Below, piece by piece: positions 11,362 to 24,100 of a stretch of DNA of 64,000 bases; within the stretch, counting starts at the first letter, position 1, and each line of letters begins with the position of its first letter. Source of the DNA: Vitellaria paradoxa (Eukaryota; Streptophyta; Magnoliopsida; Ericales; Sapotaceae); assembly GCA_019916065.1 (NCBI GenBank), contig CM034240.1:45086026-45150025 (forward strand), read 5' to 3'. The notes beneath the pieces were generated by a model that was not told the DNA's origin, made no database searches, and saw only the letters and a list, made by a program, of their open reading frames with translations. A program made the translations under genes and the position numbers.

Positions 11362-12676
11362 GGTTTTAGAATATTTTATATTAAATATGAGATTGTCTAT
11401 ATTACAATATTTTATATCTTTTTTTTTTAGTAAGTGTTAGGTTTAGTTTGGTATTTGGTATGTAAATTATTACTATATATACATCTCATTGTAAACTTAT
11501 TTAAAAGCATCTCCTTTACTTTTATGAGATATACGACAACTTGTATATATTATATTATCTCTTTCTCAAATTCTATTATTTCTTGTCTCTTCTATTTTAT
11601 TTCAACATGGTATCAGAGCTCATGATTTTCGATCCTAGATAGATTAGGCCACGTAAGTTTGTTATGGTTCAATTTGTCTTTTATTTTTTATTTTTGCCAA
11701 ACTTTGTCAATTCTGTCTTCTCAGCGAATCTGTTCAGCTACCATCAGTGCCGCCATTGTCTTATTCTACTACACTATTTTTCATCACCATAATATATACA
11801 AAAAATTCTTTCACTTTTTTTATTTTGATATAGTATTAGAAATTTCTGCATTTTTCTTTTCTGGTTTTTTTATTTCTTTTCAGAGCTTTGTTCTACCATA
11901 AAAGCATCACAACTATCGCAAAATTCCTTTCTTCCCCTTTTTGAACCATATCAAACCTTTATGCATTTTTTTTCCTTCTCTGGTGTTTTTTCTTTCAAAG
12001 ACTTACTCTGCCATAACACCACCACAACTATCACAAAAACTTTTATCTTTCATAGTGTAAATCGGTTCTTAGGGTTTTTTTTTTTGACATTCTTACTTCG
12101 ATTCTGATCTCTTTTTATTCATATTTCACCATTTTAATACACTTTTTATTTAAGATGACATCTCAACTTATATTATTAATATTTGTTTCTTCACAAACTG
12201 TATATTCTTTTTGGTTATTTTTCTTCCTCTAATCCAAAAAATAATCATATTAGTGGCAGCAAGATTTTTCTTCAATAACTTATCGTCAAAACTTCGTAAC
12301 TATCAGCAGTTACACAACTCCAAATTCTACACTCAAGTTTTTTCTGCTATTCGGTTCAGTTGTTTTTGGAATGCTCTTACTTCCAAACTCAAGTTGGTTT
12401 ATCATTTTGAGTTTGAGGGAGAGTGTTATAATATTTTATGTTAGATATGAGATATATTCTTTATATATATTACCTATATTAGAATATTCTATATCTTACT
12501 TTTTAGTAAGTGTTATGTTTATTTTGATATGTAAATCATTACCATACATATTTCTCATTATATGCCTATTTAAAGGTCTCTACTTTACTTTTATGAGATA
12601 TACGACAGTATGTAGATATTATATTATTTCTCTCCCAAATTTTATTATTTCTTGTCCCTTCTATTTTATTTTAACA
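11362..12676 (+). mobile_element. Short non-autonomous copia-type LTR element (TRIM-like) A
   Basis: LTRs of about 246 bp (11362-11607) and 253 bp (12424-12676) are clearly alike but diverged. The 3' LTR starts TGTTATAATA and ends TTTTAACA; the 5' LTR has lost its TG start. The primer-binding site TGGTATCAGAGC, complementary to initiator Met-tRNA, begins at 11608 right after the 5' LTR. The purine tract GAGGGAGAG precedes the 3' LTR. The 816-bp interior has no gag or pol and only T-rich open frames, so the element is mobilised, if at all, in trans. No target duplication is clear, which fits its greater age than element B. Confidence 0.85.
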
Positions 12677-13798
12677 TGGAGCATGGTCGCCCATCTCTCT
12701 CTCTCTCTCCGTTATGTGGTTGGAAGGTAGCAAAAGAACACGGGTGGTGGAGGGTGGGACCATTCCACCAAGAGGGAGGTGAGATTTTGAGGAATTGGCA
12801 CCTTTGGACTTTCTTCTTGGTGCCCTTGATCTTGTAGATGCCCTAAAAGCTTTCTTTTTTGGTGTTAAATCGTTGTCCCATTCTTCATCATTAAAACATT
12901 TCATGTAAATATATATATATATATATATATATACATGCATTTCACCTTTCAGGATTAGAGAACAATGCAATAATTAAAAAGGTTAAGCCGAGGCACGTGT
13001 TCATGCTTGAGGACTGTCGGAAGTCCTTATTTTTTGTGTCTTCTTTCTTAGTTTCTTCCCATCTTTGCAAACACACAAGCGGAAATATTAAACGCGGCAT
13101 AATATAATTTAAGGACAGTATGAATACTATTGGCACAAACACAAAATTATTGGAAAAGGTATGATATAAATAAGTTAATCTAAAAGTAACATGAGTTCTA
13201 ATTAATACATATTTATTATATTTTAAAATATTTGAGTATAAATATAAATAAAAATAAAGTAACATAAATTATGAACATGAAATAGCCCTATTTATGAACA
13301 TTTGAGTTTTTTTTTTATTTACAATTTCCTTACAAAACGTTTGATCAAATCTCACTTCAAGAACTAAAATGTGGTATTTATTAATGATTTACATGACTAT
13401 TTAATGGGATATTTCTTAACAGAAAGTTAACATTATAATAATTTAAAATCTTAGTCCTTTAATTGTTACAATTAAAAGGTTAAGTCTTCAAATGGAATTT
13501 GATTAAAAAAAATTTGGGGTACAAAATGCAATTTACCTTAAATCAATTTAAATAAAATACTAAAAGAAACGTGAAAAAATAATATTAAAAGAAATGTATT
13601 ATGACACTTGTGCAACCATTGCTGTTCAATTTTTGTTATTCAATTATTGGAAACCGCTCTTAATACCTCGTAAGAAAAGAAATCCACTTGAAGAGAGCCT
13701 TGGTCTAATTAGTTAGTTGGTAAAGTAATAGCTTAGTCAAATAATAATCAATAACTGATTTGAAAGGATATTAGTTATGCTGAAATTGAGACACAAAT
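12677..13798. other. Intergenic spacer with (AT)n tract
   Basis: No gene seen. Holds a CT microsatellite next to the LTR element (about 12694-12710) and an (AT)n tract at 12909-12933. The rest is AT-rich. Confidence 0.5.
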
Positions 13799-14135
13799 GG
13801 GGTGTTTGGCAACTCAAAAATTAGCAAAAAAATAACAAAAGTTAGTTTTTGTGTGTTTGGCAAAACCACAAATTTTGTCACTTTTTTGATTTACTACAGT
13901 AAAAAGTACCACTCCATCATTACATCTTTTTTGATTTGCTACAGTAAAAAACATACCAAACACCCAAAAGTTACAACTTTTTTGCTTTGCTACAGTAAAA
14001 AATTTACCAAACACCCAAAAGTTACTAAAAAATACTAAAAATTCCACTTGGTTCAACCAAACACACAAAAAAGTGTAAAAAAAAAACACCAAAAAACCAC
14101 CAAAACTTAAGTTTTTTTTACACTTCCAAACACCC
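13799..14135. mobile_element. MITE, about 337 bp, with internal short repeats
   Basis: The ends GGGGTGTTTGGCA and CTTCCAAACACCC are inverted repeats. The interior repeats a motif around TTGCTACAGTAAAAA three times with CCAAACACCCAAAAGTTAC copies, so the terminal motif itself is echoed inside. Non-coding: the small open frames in both directions simply read these repeats. Confidence 0.7.
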
Positions 14136-15360
14136 TAAAACAGTAGTGAAAATTTTCTCACAGAAGATGAAAGCTAACGAAGTAATGCCATGTCTGTGAA
14201 ATTTGTACTAGAATTCACCATATGCAGCTAAGAGTAAACCATCGTATAATTGTTATTCTCCAATTTCAATTATTCACTTGTACAAAGCTCATCTTGAAAT
14301 TCAGCAATTAAACAATCACGATTGAATAGTCACATCTACCATTAACATTCCTCATTAAAAAATAATTTAAAGATTAAAATTGTTACAAAGAAAGTTTGAT
14401 AAAATATCACGCAAACTATATATATTGCAATTTTTTCTTTACAATAAATTATGTATATAATTATTCTAAAAATAAAAAAAAATCTAGTGATACTTTTTTT
14501 TTTAATAATATAAGTTTCTTTTAAATCAAGTTTTCTTTCTTTATATATATGTATACATATAAATAATATTTACGACAAAATTTTCATTTTTAATGGATAA
14601 ACGACATACCAAAAGACCTCCATGTTGGGGGGCTATGCATACAATATAAGGATGTACCACCAAACATTGGTCGTGTGACTACTGCACATGTTTGAGGTTG
14701 AACCCATTGGTTGGTGGGTTTATTGAAGCAAGGAACATCCCAACATATATACTCTACTATTTTTAATGAGAATAATTCCAACAATGCGACAACTTTGGGA
14801 TGAGACAATACATATGCCAGATAGAGGAATCTTTTCTGAAACTTTTGGTAAATAATTTAATTAAAAAATATATATAAAAAATTGATTAAATGCACTGCTG
14901 CATCAAAGGTTGACATTAAGGATCATACAGTCATTTTCCAAAAGTTTTTTTTTTTTTGTAAGTAATTTTCCAAAAGTTAACCATGAACCAAAAAAAGAAC
15001 AGATTTTGAAGGGAAATATTTGACAAGGAAGGAAGAAACAATAATAGGAAGATTGATTGGGACATTATGCGATCTGGCTTCCAATGATTCAAATAGTTGA
15101 AGTGATGAAATTATCCTTTAAAACTCTCTTACTTATAGCTCAAAATTAATTGATAAGACTAAGAAATACTTCTAGTTTAGTACTAATTAGTGTGAACACA
15201 TATTTCTCAAGTCTTAAGTTGGTAACTGAGTTGTTGCTCTCTCTCTCTCTCTCTCACATCTCGTATGACTTTCTTTAAATTTAATTTTCTTTTGATAGTT
15301 TTAGATATGTTATTCACATTCATAAAAATAAATAAAAAAATTACTTAAAAAAATGCTTCA
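14136..15360. other. Intergenic spacer
   Basis: AT-rich, no supportable gene. A TC microsatellite lies at about 15236-15255. The last five bases (CTTCA, 15356-15360) are the left target duplication of the LTR element that follows. Confidence 0.5.
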
Positions 15361-16710
15361 TATTAAATTATTTCTAGAATATTCATATATATATATCTTA
15401 AATTAATACGTATCCTAAATAAGATATCTTAAATTAGTCATAATCCTATCTCATTCCTTATTGTATATCTTATATCATAATTAGGATTACTATCTCATTC
15501 CTTATTTTGTATATTCTATCATAATTAGGACTACTATCTCCAATCAGAATTGGGATTATTGTTCTCTTATATAAGGGACCTTGTAACCTTGTATTCTCAT
15601 ACACACAGAAATCAATATTAATACATTATTCTTTTCTTCTTCTTTTATTCTAACATGGTATCAGAGCATAACGTTTTCGACCCTGGATAGTTTAAATATT
15701 TTCTCGATATTATGGCAGCGATCACTGCCATAGCTTATTCTCTTACTACTAGCCCTCGCCCTTCTTTCCACAATTCATCACCTATCTTGCTATACCAACT
15801 TTTCAACACGCTTCCATGTGCTTCTCTACGCTTCATTCAATGTGCTTCCGGACGCCTTCAACCTTTCAACGCACCTCCTTCAACACGTTTCTCCGCACCT
15901 TCCTTCAACGCGCTTCCGTGCACCTTCAACCTTTAAACGCGTTTTTCTGCATCTCATTCAACGCGCTTTTCTACGTCTCATTCAACGTGCTTTTTCGTGC
16001 CTCATTCAACGCGCTTTTCTACACCTCATTCAATGCGTTTTTTCGCGCCTCCTTCAACGTGTTTTTTTCGCGCCTCTTTAAATGCGCTTTTCTGCGCCTC
16101 ATTCAACGCGCTTTTCTGCGCCTCATTCAACGCGCTTTTTTTTCGCGCCTCCTTCAAAGTGCTTTTTTTCACACCTCATTCAATGTACTTTTTTTCGCAC
16201 CTCCTTCAATGTGCTTTTTTGCGCTGCCTTCAATACGCCTTTAACATTTTAACGCGCTTCTCTGCGCCTCCTTCAACGCGTTTTCCGTATGAACTCCGTT
16301 GCTCAGACTGCTAATTTATTTCCCAAACCTCTCCCTCCTAGATGATTTCATGAATTTGCTTCCAAACTCAAGTTGGTCTCTCCTATACCTCATTGAGTTT
16401 GCCGGGGGTGTTAGATTATTTCTAGAATATTCCTATATATATATATATATATATCCCAAATTGATACGTATCCTAAATTAGATATTTAAATTAGTCATAA
16501 TCCTATCTCATTCCTTATTGTATATCCTATTATAATTAGGATTACTATCTCATTCCTTATTTTGTATATCCTATCATAATTAGGATTATTATCTCCTATC
16601 AGGATTAGAATTATTGTCCTCTTATATAAGAGACCTTGTAATCTTGTATTCTCATACACACAGAAATCAATATTAATACATAATTCTTTTCTTCTTCTTT
16701 TATTCTAACA
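15361..16710 (+). mobile_element. Short non-autonomous copia-type LTR element (TRIM-like) B, intact ends
   Basis: LTRs at 15361-15655 (295 bp) and 16409-16710 (302 bp) differ by few substitutions and an AT-length change. The 3' LTR begins TGTTAG and ends TAACA. A perfect 5-bp target duplication CTTCA flanks the element (15356-15360 and 16711-16715). The primer-binding site TGGTATCAGAGC is at 15656. The interior of 753 bp lacks gag and pol; most of it is a GC-rich minisatellite (separate entry). The sequence just before the 3' LTR (CCAAACTCAAGTTGGT) is shared with element A, so the two belong to related families. Confidence 0.92.
15787..16290 (+). repeat. GC-rich minisatellite inside LTR element B
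   Basis: About 20 degenerate copies of a roughly 24-30-bp unit around TTCAACGCGCTTTTCTGCGCC. Because 24 is a multiple of three, the array is open in more than one frame and reads as repeated Phe-Asn-Ala-Leu-Phe peptides. The CpG content is far above the surroundings. I do not regard the frames as genes. Confidence 0.85.
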
Positions 16711-16957
16711 CTTCAAAATAGGAGAACTAACATATAGAAAAAAAAAAATCAACTTTGTTCATCCACTTGTGGATTCTTTTATTTTAAAATATTTTTTTTA
16801 TCATTTTATGAATATGAATAATATGCCTAAATGTTATCAAAAAATATGATAAAAATTATATATATATATATATAAATCAATTTCCTCTTCGTTACTTAGC
16901 ATTGCCTTAGTGAGCAAATATTTGACAAAGTTCTTTAGGGTAATAGAATAATTCAAG

Positions 16958-17095
16958 ACGTGTTTAGAGTTATAAAAATTAGTATAGATTTGTAAAAGTT
17001 GTAATCTTATAATTTATTGCAATTTATGCAATAAGTAAAAAAAATTTAAATTTTATAGAGATTTTTTAAATTCTATAAAACTCCAAATACACTCG
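16958..17095. mobile_element. Short MITE, about 138 bp
   Basis: The ends GTGTTTAGAGTTATAAAAA and ATAAAACTCCAAATACAC are inverted repeats. The interior is AT-rich. Similar in size and ends to the element at 29116. Confidence 0.6.
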
Positions 17096-18156
17096 CAGTG
17101 CATGAGGCTTTTGCATAGTAAGATATAAAAGAGTTATCTAAGGTAAAAATAAATAAATAAATAATAAAAAATAAACATCAGACACGTGGGAATGTAGAAT
17201 TTTTGTGCTTGACAATCAGCTTGTTTCAGATTCTCCAAATTCCTAGTGTGAAAAAGAACTGCAAATCCTGACATTTACCACAAAGTGTTCATATATATTT
17301 GTTTGTTACCTCCTTTTTTCCTTTTTCTACTTATTTTTCAAATAATCTATTAACAATCCCCATCGCCAACCTAAATGCCATTAATATAGTACAAACCTCT
17401 GCACTGAGAAATACGAAACAGCTGTGGGCATTATTGAATTAAAGCAACTTCTCTCTCTATCTATCTCCCCCCCGGGGGAATGTCAATACAACAATGAAAA
17501 AAAGATGTTGTCGTTACATTCAAAAATCCCACACCTTCACATGCTGTTCTTAGCTAAAAACATAATGTCCCTATCTCCCTTGTGTCCAAACTAAAAATGT
17601 AAAGGAAAAAGCAATGAGATACAGTAGAAAAGTCATTTGGATATTAATATAAAAAGATAATACATATGTTATATTTTCATTAGAAAAACCTCTGAAAATA
17701 ATGAATTGGCAATGAATTATTTGAGAATAATCAATAAGTTTAAATTTTTACAAAAAGATAATAAATAAAGATTTATATCGACCAGAAAGTGTATATAATT
17801 TCATGAATATTTACATTATTTCATTTTCTTGATTAATTATTATTATTATTTTTTTTAGGAAAACAAGTCATTTTAATAATATAACAGCTCTATGAAAAAC
17901 CCATCCCTCATTATATCGTACTTTAGAGTACAAGTGTAACGGATTCCCACTTTTGTTTCATGTTTCAGGTAACATCGTATAGAGCATAGGACAGTGATGC
18001 AATAGAAATGAAAAGTCAATTTGTGAGAAGTGAATTGAGTCAAGTCCTAGACAAAATATTTTCCCACTTTCCATCCCTGCCCTGTAAAAGAGTTCATTCC
18101 TCAATCTTTCTTGAATTCTCGAAGTCCCTTTTGCTGTTTCTGTCACTGCTAATTAA
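17096..18156. other. Intergenic region downstream of the LPA3-like gene
   Basis: AT-rich, no gene seen. The part nearest 18157 should include the 3' UTR of the minus-strand LPA3-like gene. Confidence 0.45.
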
Positions 18157-21100
18157 TTAGCTCCGCCACGCAGAAGATGACTCCAAATCAACACCTTCTT
18201 CCCACCAAGTAGCAGTCTGCAATATCATATCAGATAATGAATGAAAGCCTTCAAAACCACACCATATCAGTGTTTGACAAAAACCAAAGGAATGGAGAGG
18301 ACCTTGTAGCCTCTTCGAAGAAATTCTAGTGAGCTCCCTTCTTCCTCCTGGAGTCCCAAGACCCTCAACAATTCTTCCTTGGTCTGCAGAATGCACAAAT
18401 ATTTGTCTAAATTCACACCTAAAAGGTAAACCAATCAGAGAATGCAAATGGAGTTGCAAGATGGATATATTTACTTCCCCCAGTGTGAATCGAGTTGCAC
18501 TCTCTGCTACACAAGCATATGAACCATCTGCTTGTTTCAGCATCACCTGCCAAGGCCCTGCCAAAAAGAAAAAATCCAAATAGGGCAAACAAGCATGCAG
18601 TCCATGGCCATCCCACATCGCAGTATCTACGATTGCTATGTATTTATGTTCATGGAAATAAACCGAATTTCTTGGAGAAAGGAAAAACCAAACCTAAGAG
18701 CTAACAGCAACTAATGCACTGATAACAAAAATAACACATCCAGTGACTAAAGGGTAGTTAGGATTTCACCTCGAACAGGAGCTCAGCCCATTTTACCTCA
18801 TAAAGCATCAGAATTCATCCAGATCATTTGCTAATAATATGCGTGAGTATTCCACAATAAATAAAACATCACTATTATAGGGCAAATTACAATTTTCATC
18901 TTTACACTGAATCCCATATCTGTCTTTCCACAAAACAGTATGTACTAAACTCATAATTCATTAGAAACTTCTATGAATGTCAACTATTGTAAGCAAATTA
19001 CTCCCGGTTCTTCAATCATTTGAAAACCAATCTCATTCTTTGATCATTTAACTCTAACAATTAATCTTTTCCAAAAAAATAAATTAACTGTAACAATTAA
19101 ACCCTTATAGTTTTAATTTTTTGCATTGAACCTTTCGTGAACTTCTGTTTATTCATCCATTATATGGTCAGGTGGCTAGTTTTAATGTATGAACCTAAGA
19201 GAAGTTCACAGAAGCTTTACTTTGCAAAAGAAAAAAAAAATGTGTACGGGCTTAATTATGACAATTAAAAGATGAAACCTTGAAGGGGGATTTGTTGTAA
19301 AATACAAGGGTATAAAGTGTAATTTACCATTTAAGAATTATGATTTAAAACTTGCATTAACTTTGACCATGGATACATAATTTGTGGTCCAAGATATTTA
19401 TTTACATTGTGAATCCAATTTGAATCTGCAATAAGGATGCTGTGCTGTCAAATGCTACAGAAGGAAAAAAGAAACTAATTCATCCCCAGAAGACAACATG
19501 GCACAGTCCTGAAAAATTTATAACTGGAGAAAGGTCAGGGTAATTCACCAACTTCAAATGCCAAGTTTACAAAAATAACTTGTAAGCACAGATCACGAAT
19601 TCTACTTATCCATCTTCTTTTCTATACCAAGGTAGACACCGGATGTATAGTATATTTATCATTCTATAAACTAGGCACATGAGGGAAACTAAACTCTGCA
19701 TTAGACTAGAACAGCAGTGCACATCTGTCCAATTTAATGATTCCAATAGAAATTCACGAGTAAAATTTTGTACATCAAAGACCTACAGAACATCAAACAA
19801 TGATGTCTGAATAATTGTGCCCCCCCCCCCCCAAAAAAAAAGAAAAAAAGGCATCTTCACAGCTTCCAAAGTTCTAGATAGTCATTAGAAGGCGTAAAAA
19901 AACTGAATCAGCATTTCTTATGAAAATAGGAATTAAGAATTGAAGGGAAAAAATGGAAAAAAGTAGAAGTTTACCTGAATGACACAAAATCCTCTCCTTA
20001 TTTTTTTCTCTCTGTACCATTGTTATATTAAGTTACTCCAAGCAGAAAATTTCAAATCCATATTCTGATTGATGCATAAGAAATAACATAATTTTCTGAT
20101 CACGAAGAAAGTACACTAAAAAACCTCCATCCCAATAAACCCTCATAATAAAATCTATCTGATAGTCCAAGCCCTAAAAAAATATGTTTCTCACCAGGAT
20201 ATTGGCGGAATAGAGCTCCATTATAGTTCACAACAAAAGGTGCCACTGCAATTGTCTTCAACAAAAAATCATTCAGGACTGGGATGAAAAGGACCACCGA
20301 AACCATCAAACAGGATAGAGTTCAAATAATCAATACCTTTGAATACTCTCTTGTTCTAATATAGAACACGGGGGTAAATTGAGAAAGAAACCGATAATGT
20401 AAATCTTTAGTTGGAAATCCCAGAAGACCTAAGTCAGAACTGCAAAGTTTGCACTTTAATTATCAAAGAAAATTAACTCAGTGAGAAGGATTATCTATCA
20501 GAAGTTCATAATGCATTAAGCATACCGCAATGTATCAAGTTCTAGATTAAACAGAAGGGCGGGGATTGATGTAGCAAAATTTTCCTGCACACCCAAAAGA
20601 GGAAGGGAGGGGAGGGGATTGGGTTTATGTCAGTAAAGGAATCAACAGATACTTGAACATGTGCATTTAACAAAAATAAGTAATATGAAAGTTACTGGCA
20701 ACTGCTGCGAAATTATCTAAGAAAACATGAAATCTGCTCTTAGCAGAGCAGTTAAACTTTATTCCGTATCACAACCAAAAAATATCAAATTAAGAACCCA
20801 TGATACAAAAAGAAGACGCTATTTAAGTTCTTACATGAAAACTCATATGCCTCCAGACGTGATTTTAACATAATTTCAAAATCAGCTAAAATTACACAAA
20901 AGGCTCAAATAAGTTTGCTACTTAAGCAGCTATAAGCGCGCGTGTACAAAAGAAAGTAATACAATGCACAAACATACCACTGTTCTGCAGACCAATTTAT
21001 AAAAAGGTGAACTACTCAAATTTGTAGTCTTGACAAAGCATTGTCTTCCTCGGTCCAACACAGACAATCTGTTTCAAATATTAAGGGACCAAATTGACAG

Positions 21101-24100
21101 TGTCTGCTAGTGATCTCCGAGTGTTTAGAAATTAGGCTTACCACTTACACTAAAACCCAATAGCAAAGATTCAAAGAATTTCTAAATCCGCATGATGGGC
21201 AAGCCGAAGAAAAATCAATTGTCCAAAGAATCCAAAAGAACCACTGAAACAGGGTTATAACTTGTACACATACGATCTTCCAAATATAATGAACTGTGTG
21301 TGACCAGTGGACAAGTATTGACTATCCAATTAAGCAAGCTTGTTAAAAGGAAACATCAAATATTATTGACTTATTTTCCAAAATTTTAATGTAAAGTTGA
21401 ATGTAATAATGACTCATATCCACATTTAATCAAGGATTTGTTTGCAACACTGTGGTTAGTAAACTCATCAAGCAATATACTAATGACAGTAATCAATGGT
21501 AAAGAAAAAGTTGACTGGGTGGTACTTAACATCAGATTGGAGATCAAATTATCATAATAGAAATTAAAAATAAGGTCAGTGAACATTGTGAAAGCAAGGG
21601 TATCATACCACATACTTCTCTACAGCACCAAGTTCACGTGTGCTGCAATTAATAAACACATATAGTGATGGTGGTTCATTAGACTGCCAACGACCTGCAT
21701 TCATAAGATTTAAATCAATAAACCACCAGTCATATGGACTTGTATTAAAATCTTTCATGGCCTAATATGTGAAGGAACCACTTAAAGCATCAAGACCTTT
21801 AAGCCCTCATGAGTGGAGGGTATCTTACTTTCTCAGACAAACTATAGAAAACTTGAGGTTTCCAAAAATAGAAACCTAGAGTCAAGGTTTCTCATGTAAC
21901 ATTGACCTCACCATTAGTATTTTAAGAGATCACAGTTCCTCTTCATAGAGCTTTCAAGTAATATTAGATAATCCTACCTTTAGTTATGAAGTGCTGAATG
22001 AGGTTGAACAATTGTAAGGGTATAAAAGTTAGTTTGAAAGCAAGAGGACAGTGTCAATGTGATTTAGTAATATTTAAATTCAAACATAGTAAATGCTAAA
22101 CTAAATTAGAATCAAACACAAGAACAGTTAACATTTTCATAATGAATTTTACACACCACCAGATACATGAACCTTTCTGGTTATTTTCTGAGCATATATA
22201 TATGGGATCACCATTGATTAAAATAAGTTAAATAACCATCATATTCTTTGAAAGTAGAAAGAATATCTCTTTTCTATCAAATATAAAACATAACTAACAA
22301 GTAACAGTGATGTCAGTGTTTTCACTTATACCAAGAGTATCTGCAAAGTGATAACTAGCAAAATCAGGTAAGATGAGTACTAAATATAACAAGCCTTAGG
22401 AAATGAGAATTTCAGTACCCAACTGACTTTTTTCAGCGCAAGAAGTTGCTTCTAATTTACTCACAAAAGTTTTATGGTAATTTTTGGAGGCTCTCATGAT
22501 CTAGTAATCAACTCTAATTACTCGGCAAATGATAAGACAAGGCTTGCTTCCTATAAAAAGCGGAATCATTACTCCTAGTAGGATCCCCTGGGATGGTGGA
22601 TCTCAGATGGTCTAGAATCTAGTTCATTTGTTGAGACATGAACTAATAATTATTGGATTGCAATCAGATGGCATCCTCTTTATGCTTTCTATCAAGAAAG
22701 CCCATAAAATCCTTTACATATATTTATAAGAAAATCATTACTCCTAGTAGGAAAACCAAATTATATTATGTGTTGCTAGTAGAAGAAAGAAAATGTGTGG
22801 ATCATAGACCTTTAGAATATAGGAACCAAGTAGCCAGCTAAAGGATGTGAATTATAATCTGTCTGAAATCAGCTTGAGTCAATTGATATCTATTAGGGCT
22901 GAGTTGGCTGACCTGGGCTATCTCTGGCCTGATCAACATGCCTAGCTTGAAGTCATAATACTACCCAAAGTAAATGTCAAACAACTTGTGTGCGTGTGTG
23001 TTTACAATTTAAATTGAAAGAGACAGGCTTAAAGAATTTCAAAATCTTTTAAAGCTCTCTTAGAATTTGCGATGGAAGCTTAAAATGAAGTATGATGCCT
23101 GAAGGATTCTCGGAGAAATTCCTATATTATTGGTTTTTCTTCCCATTTTTTGTAGTTTGAGTGTATATCTAATTACATTTAGACCCTACTTTCTTTGGAT
23201 TTTGAACCTGAAAGCCTACAACTTCTTTCTAAACGTTACGAGCCCTTCACATACACAAAAGGCTGAAGTCCCTTTAGTTGTTCAGTAGTTCCAACAACAT
23301 TGTTTCTGGATTTCTATATACCAATCTTTGTGAAACTAACAAACTTCAAACTCTTCCTATCCATGTGGTCAGTTACCTTTTCTCCAATATTAAAAAGTAA
23401 ACTAAACCACAGGTCTTCCTTAACCTATGCCAACTTAGAAGCAACCATAGGTAGCATTGTCTAATATACTCAGTGTTGTCCTACATCATCATACCTACAT
23501 GACAACATATTCCCCAAATTTTTCCTTATAATTGAGGTTTCTTCTATCCACCCAAGAGAGTTTGCGAATATAGGATATCTCAGGAGTTTCTAAGAAGCAA
23601 CATATCTCTATCACAACCTTTTCCTGTTATATATGATTGCACCAACATTAACCAAAATATCAAATTAGTTTGCAAATAACAATAGGTTTTCATAAACCAG
23701 GGAAAATATCAACACATACATGCATGCACACAATGTTTTCTTATGCACTTTTATACCCTGCATGCACCATGATTTTTTTTTTTTTTCTTTTTTTGGAAGG
23801 TATATCATTATTGATTTACCAATTTTATGTACAGGAAACTTAAGTGGAACTTCTAATAAAATCCAGGAAACTAATTCATCTAAATTTCTAGAAACAACCT
23901 TCGTTATCATCCTCAAAATCAAAATCCAAGGTGCCTCGTATGGATCTGAAGAATGTAGTGACAGCACCACCAGGAACATCATCCAAGGAACCTATGGTTA
24001 TGCCATCAATCTGAAAGGGGAAAAAATGAAAATTGAAATCTTGAAATCCAAAGTACCCTTCAGAGACTTTGATATTAAAGCTTCTAAAATTTGCGATAAG

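Noticed and set aside
15712..16314. Three overlapping open frames (up to 142 codons) rich in Phe-Asn-Ala-Leu-Phe repeats
   Set aside because: They read the minisatellite inside an LTR element in three frames; open because the unit length is a multiple of three, not because of coding selection.
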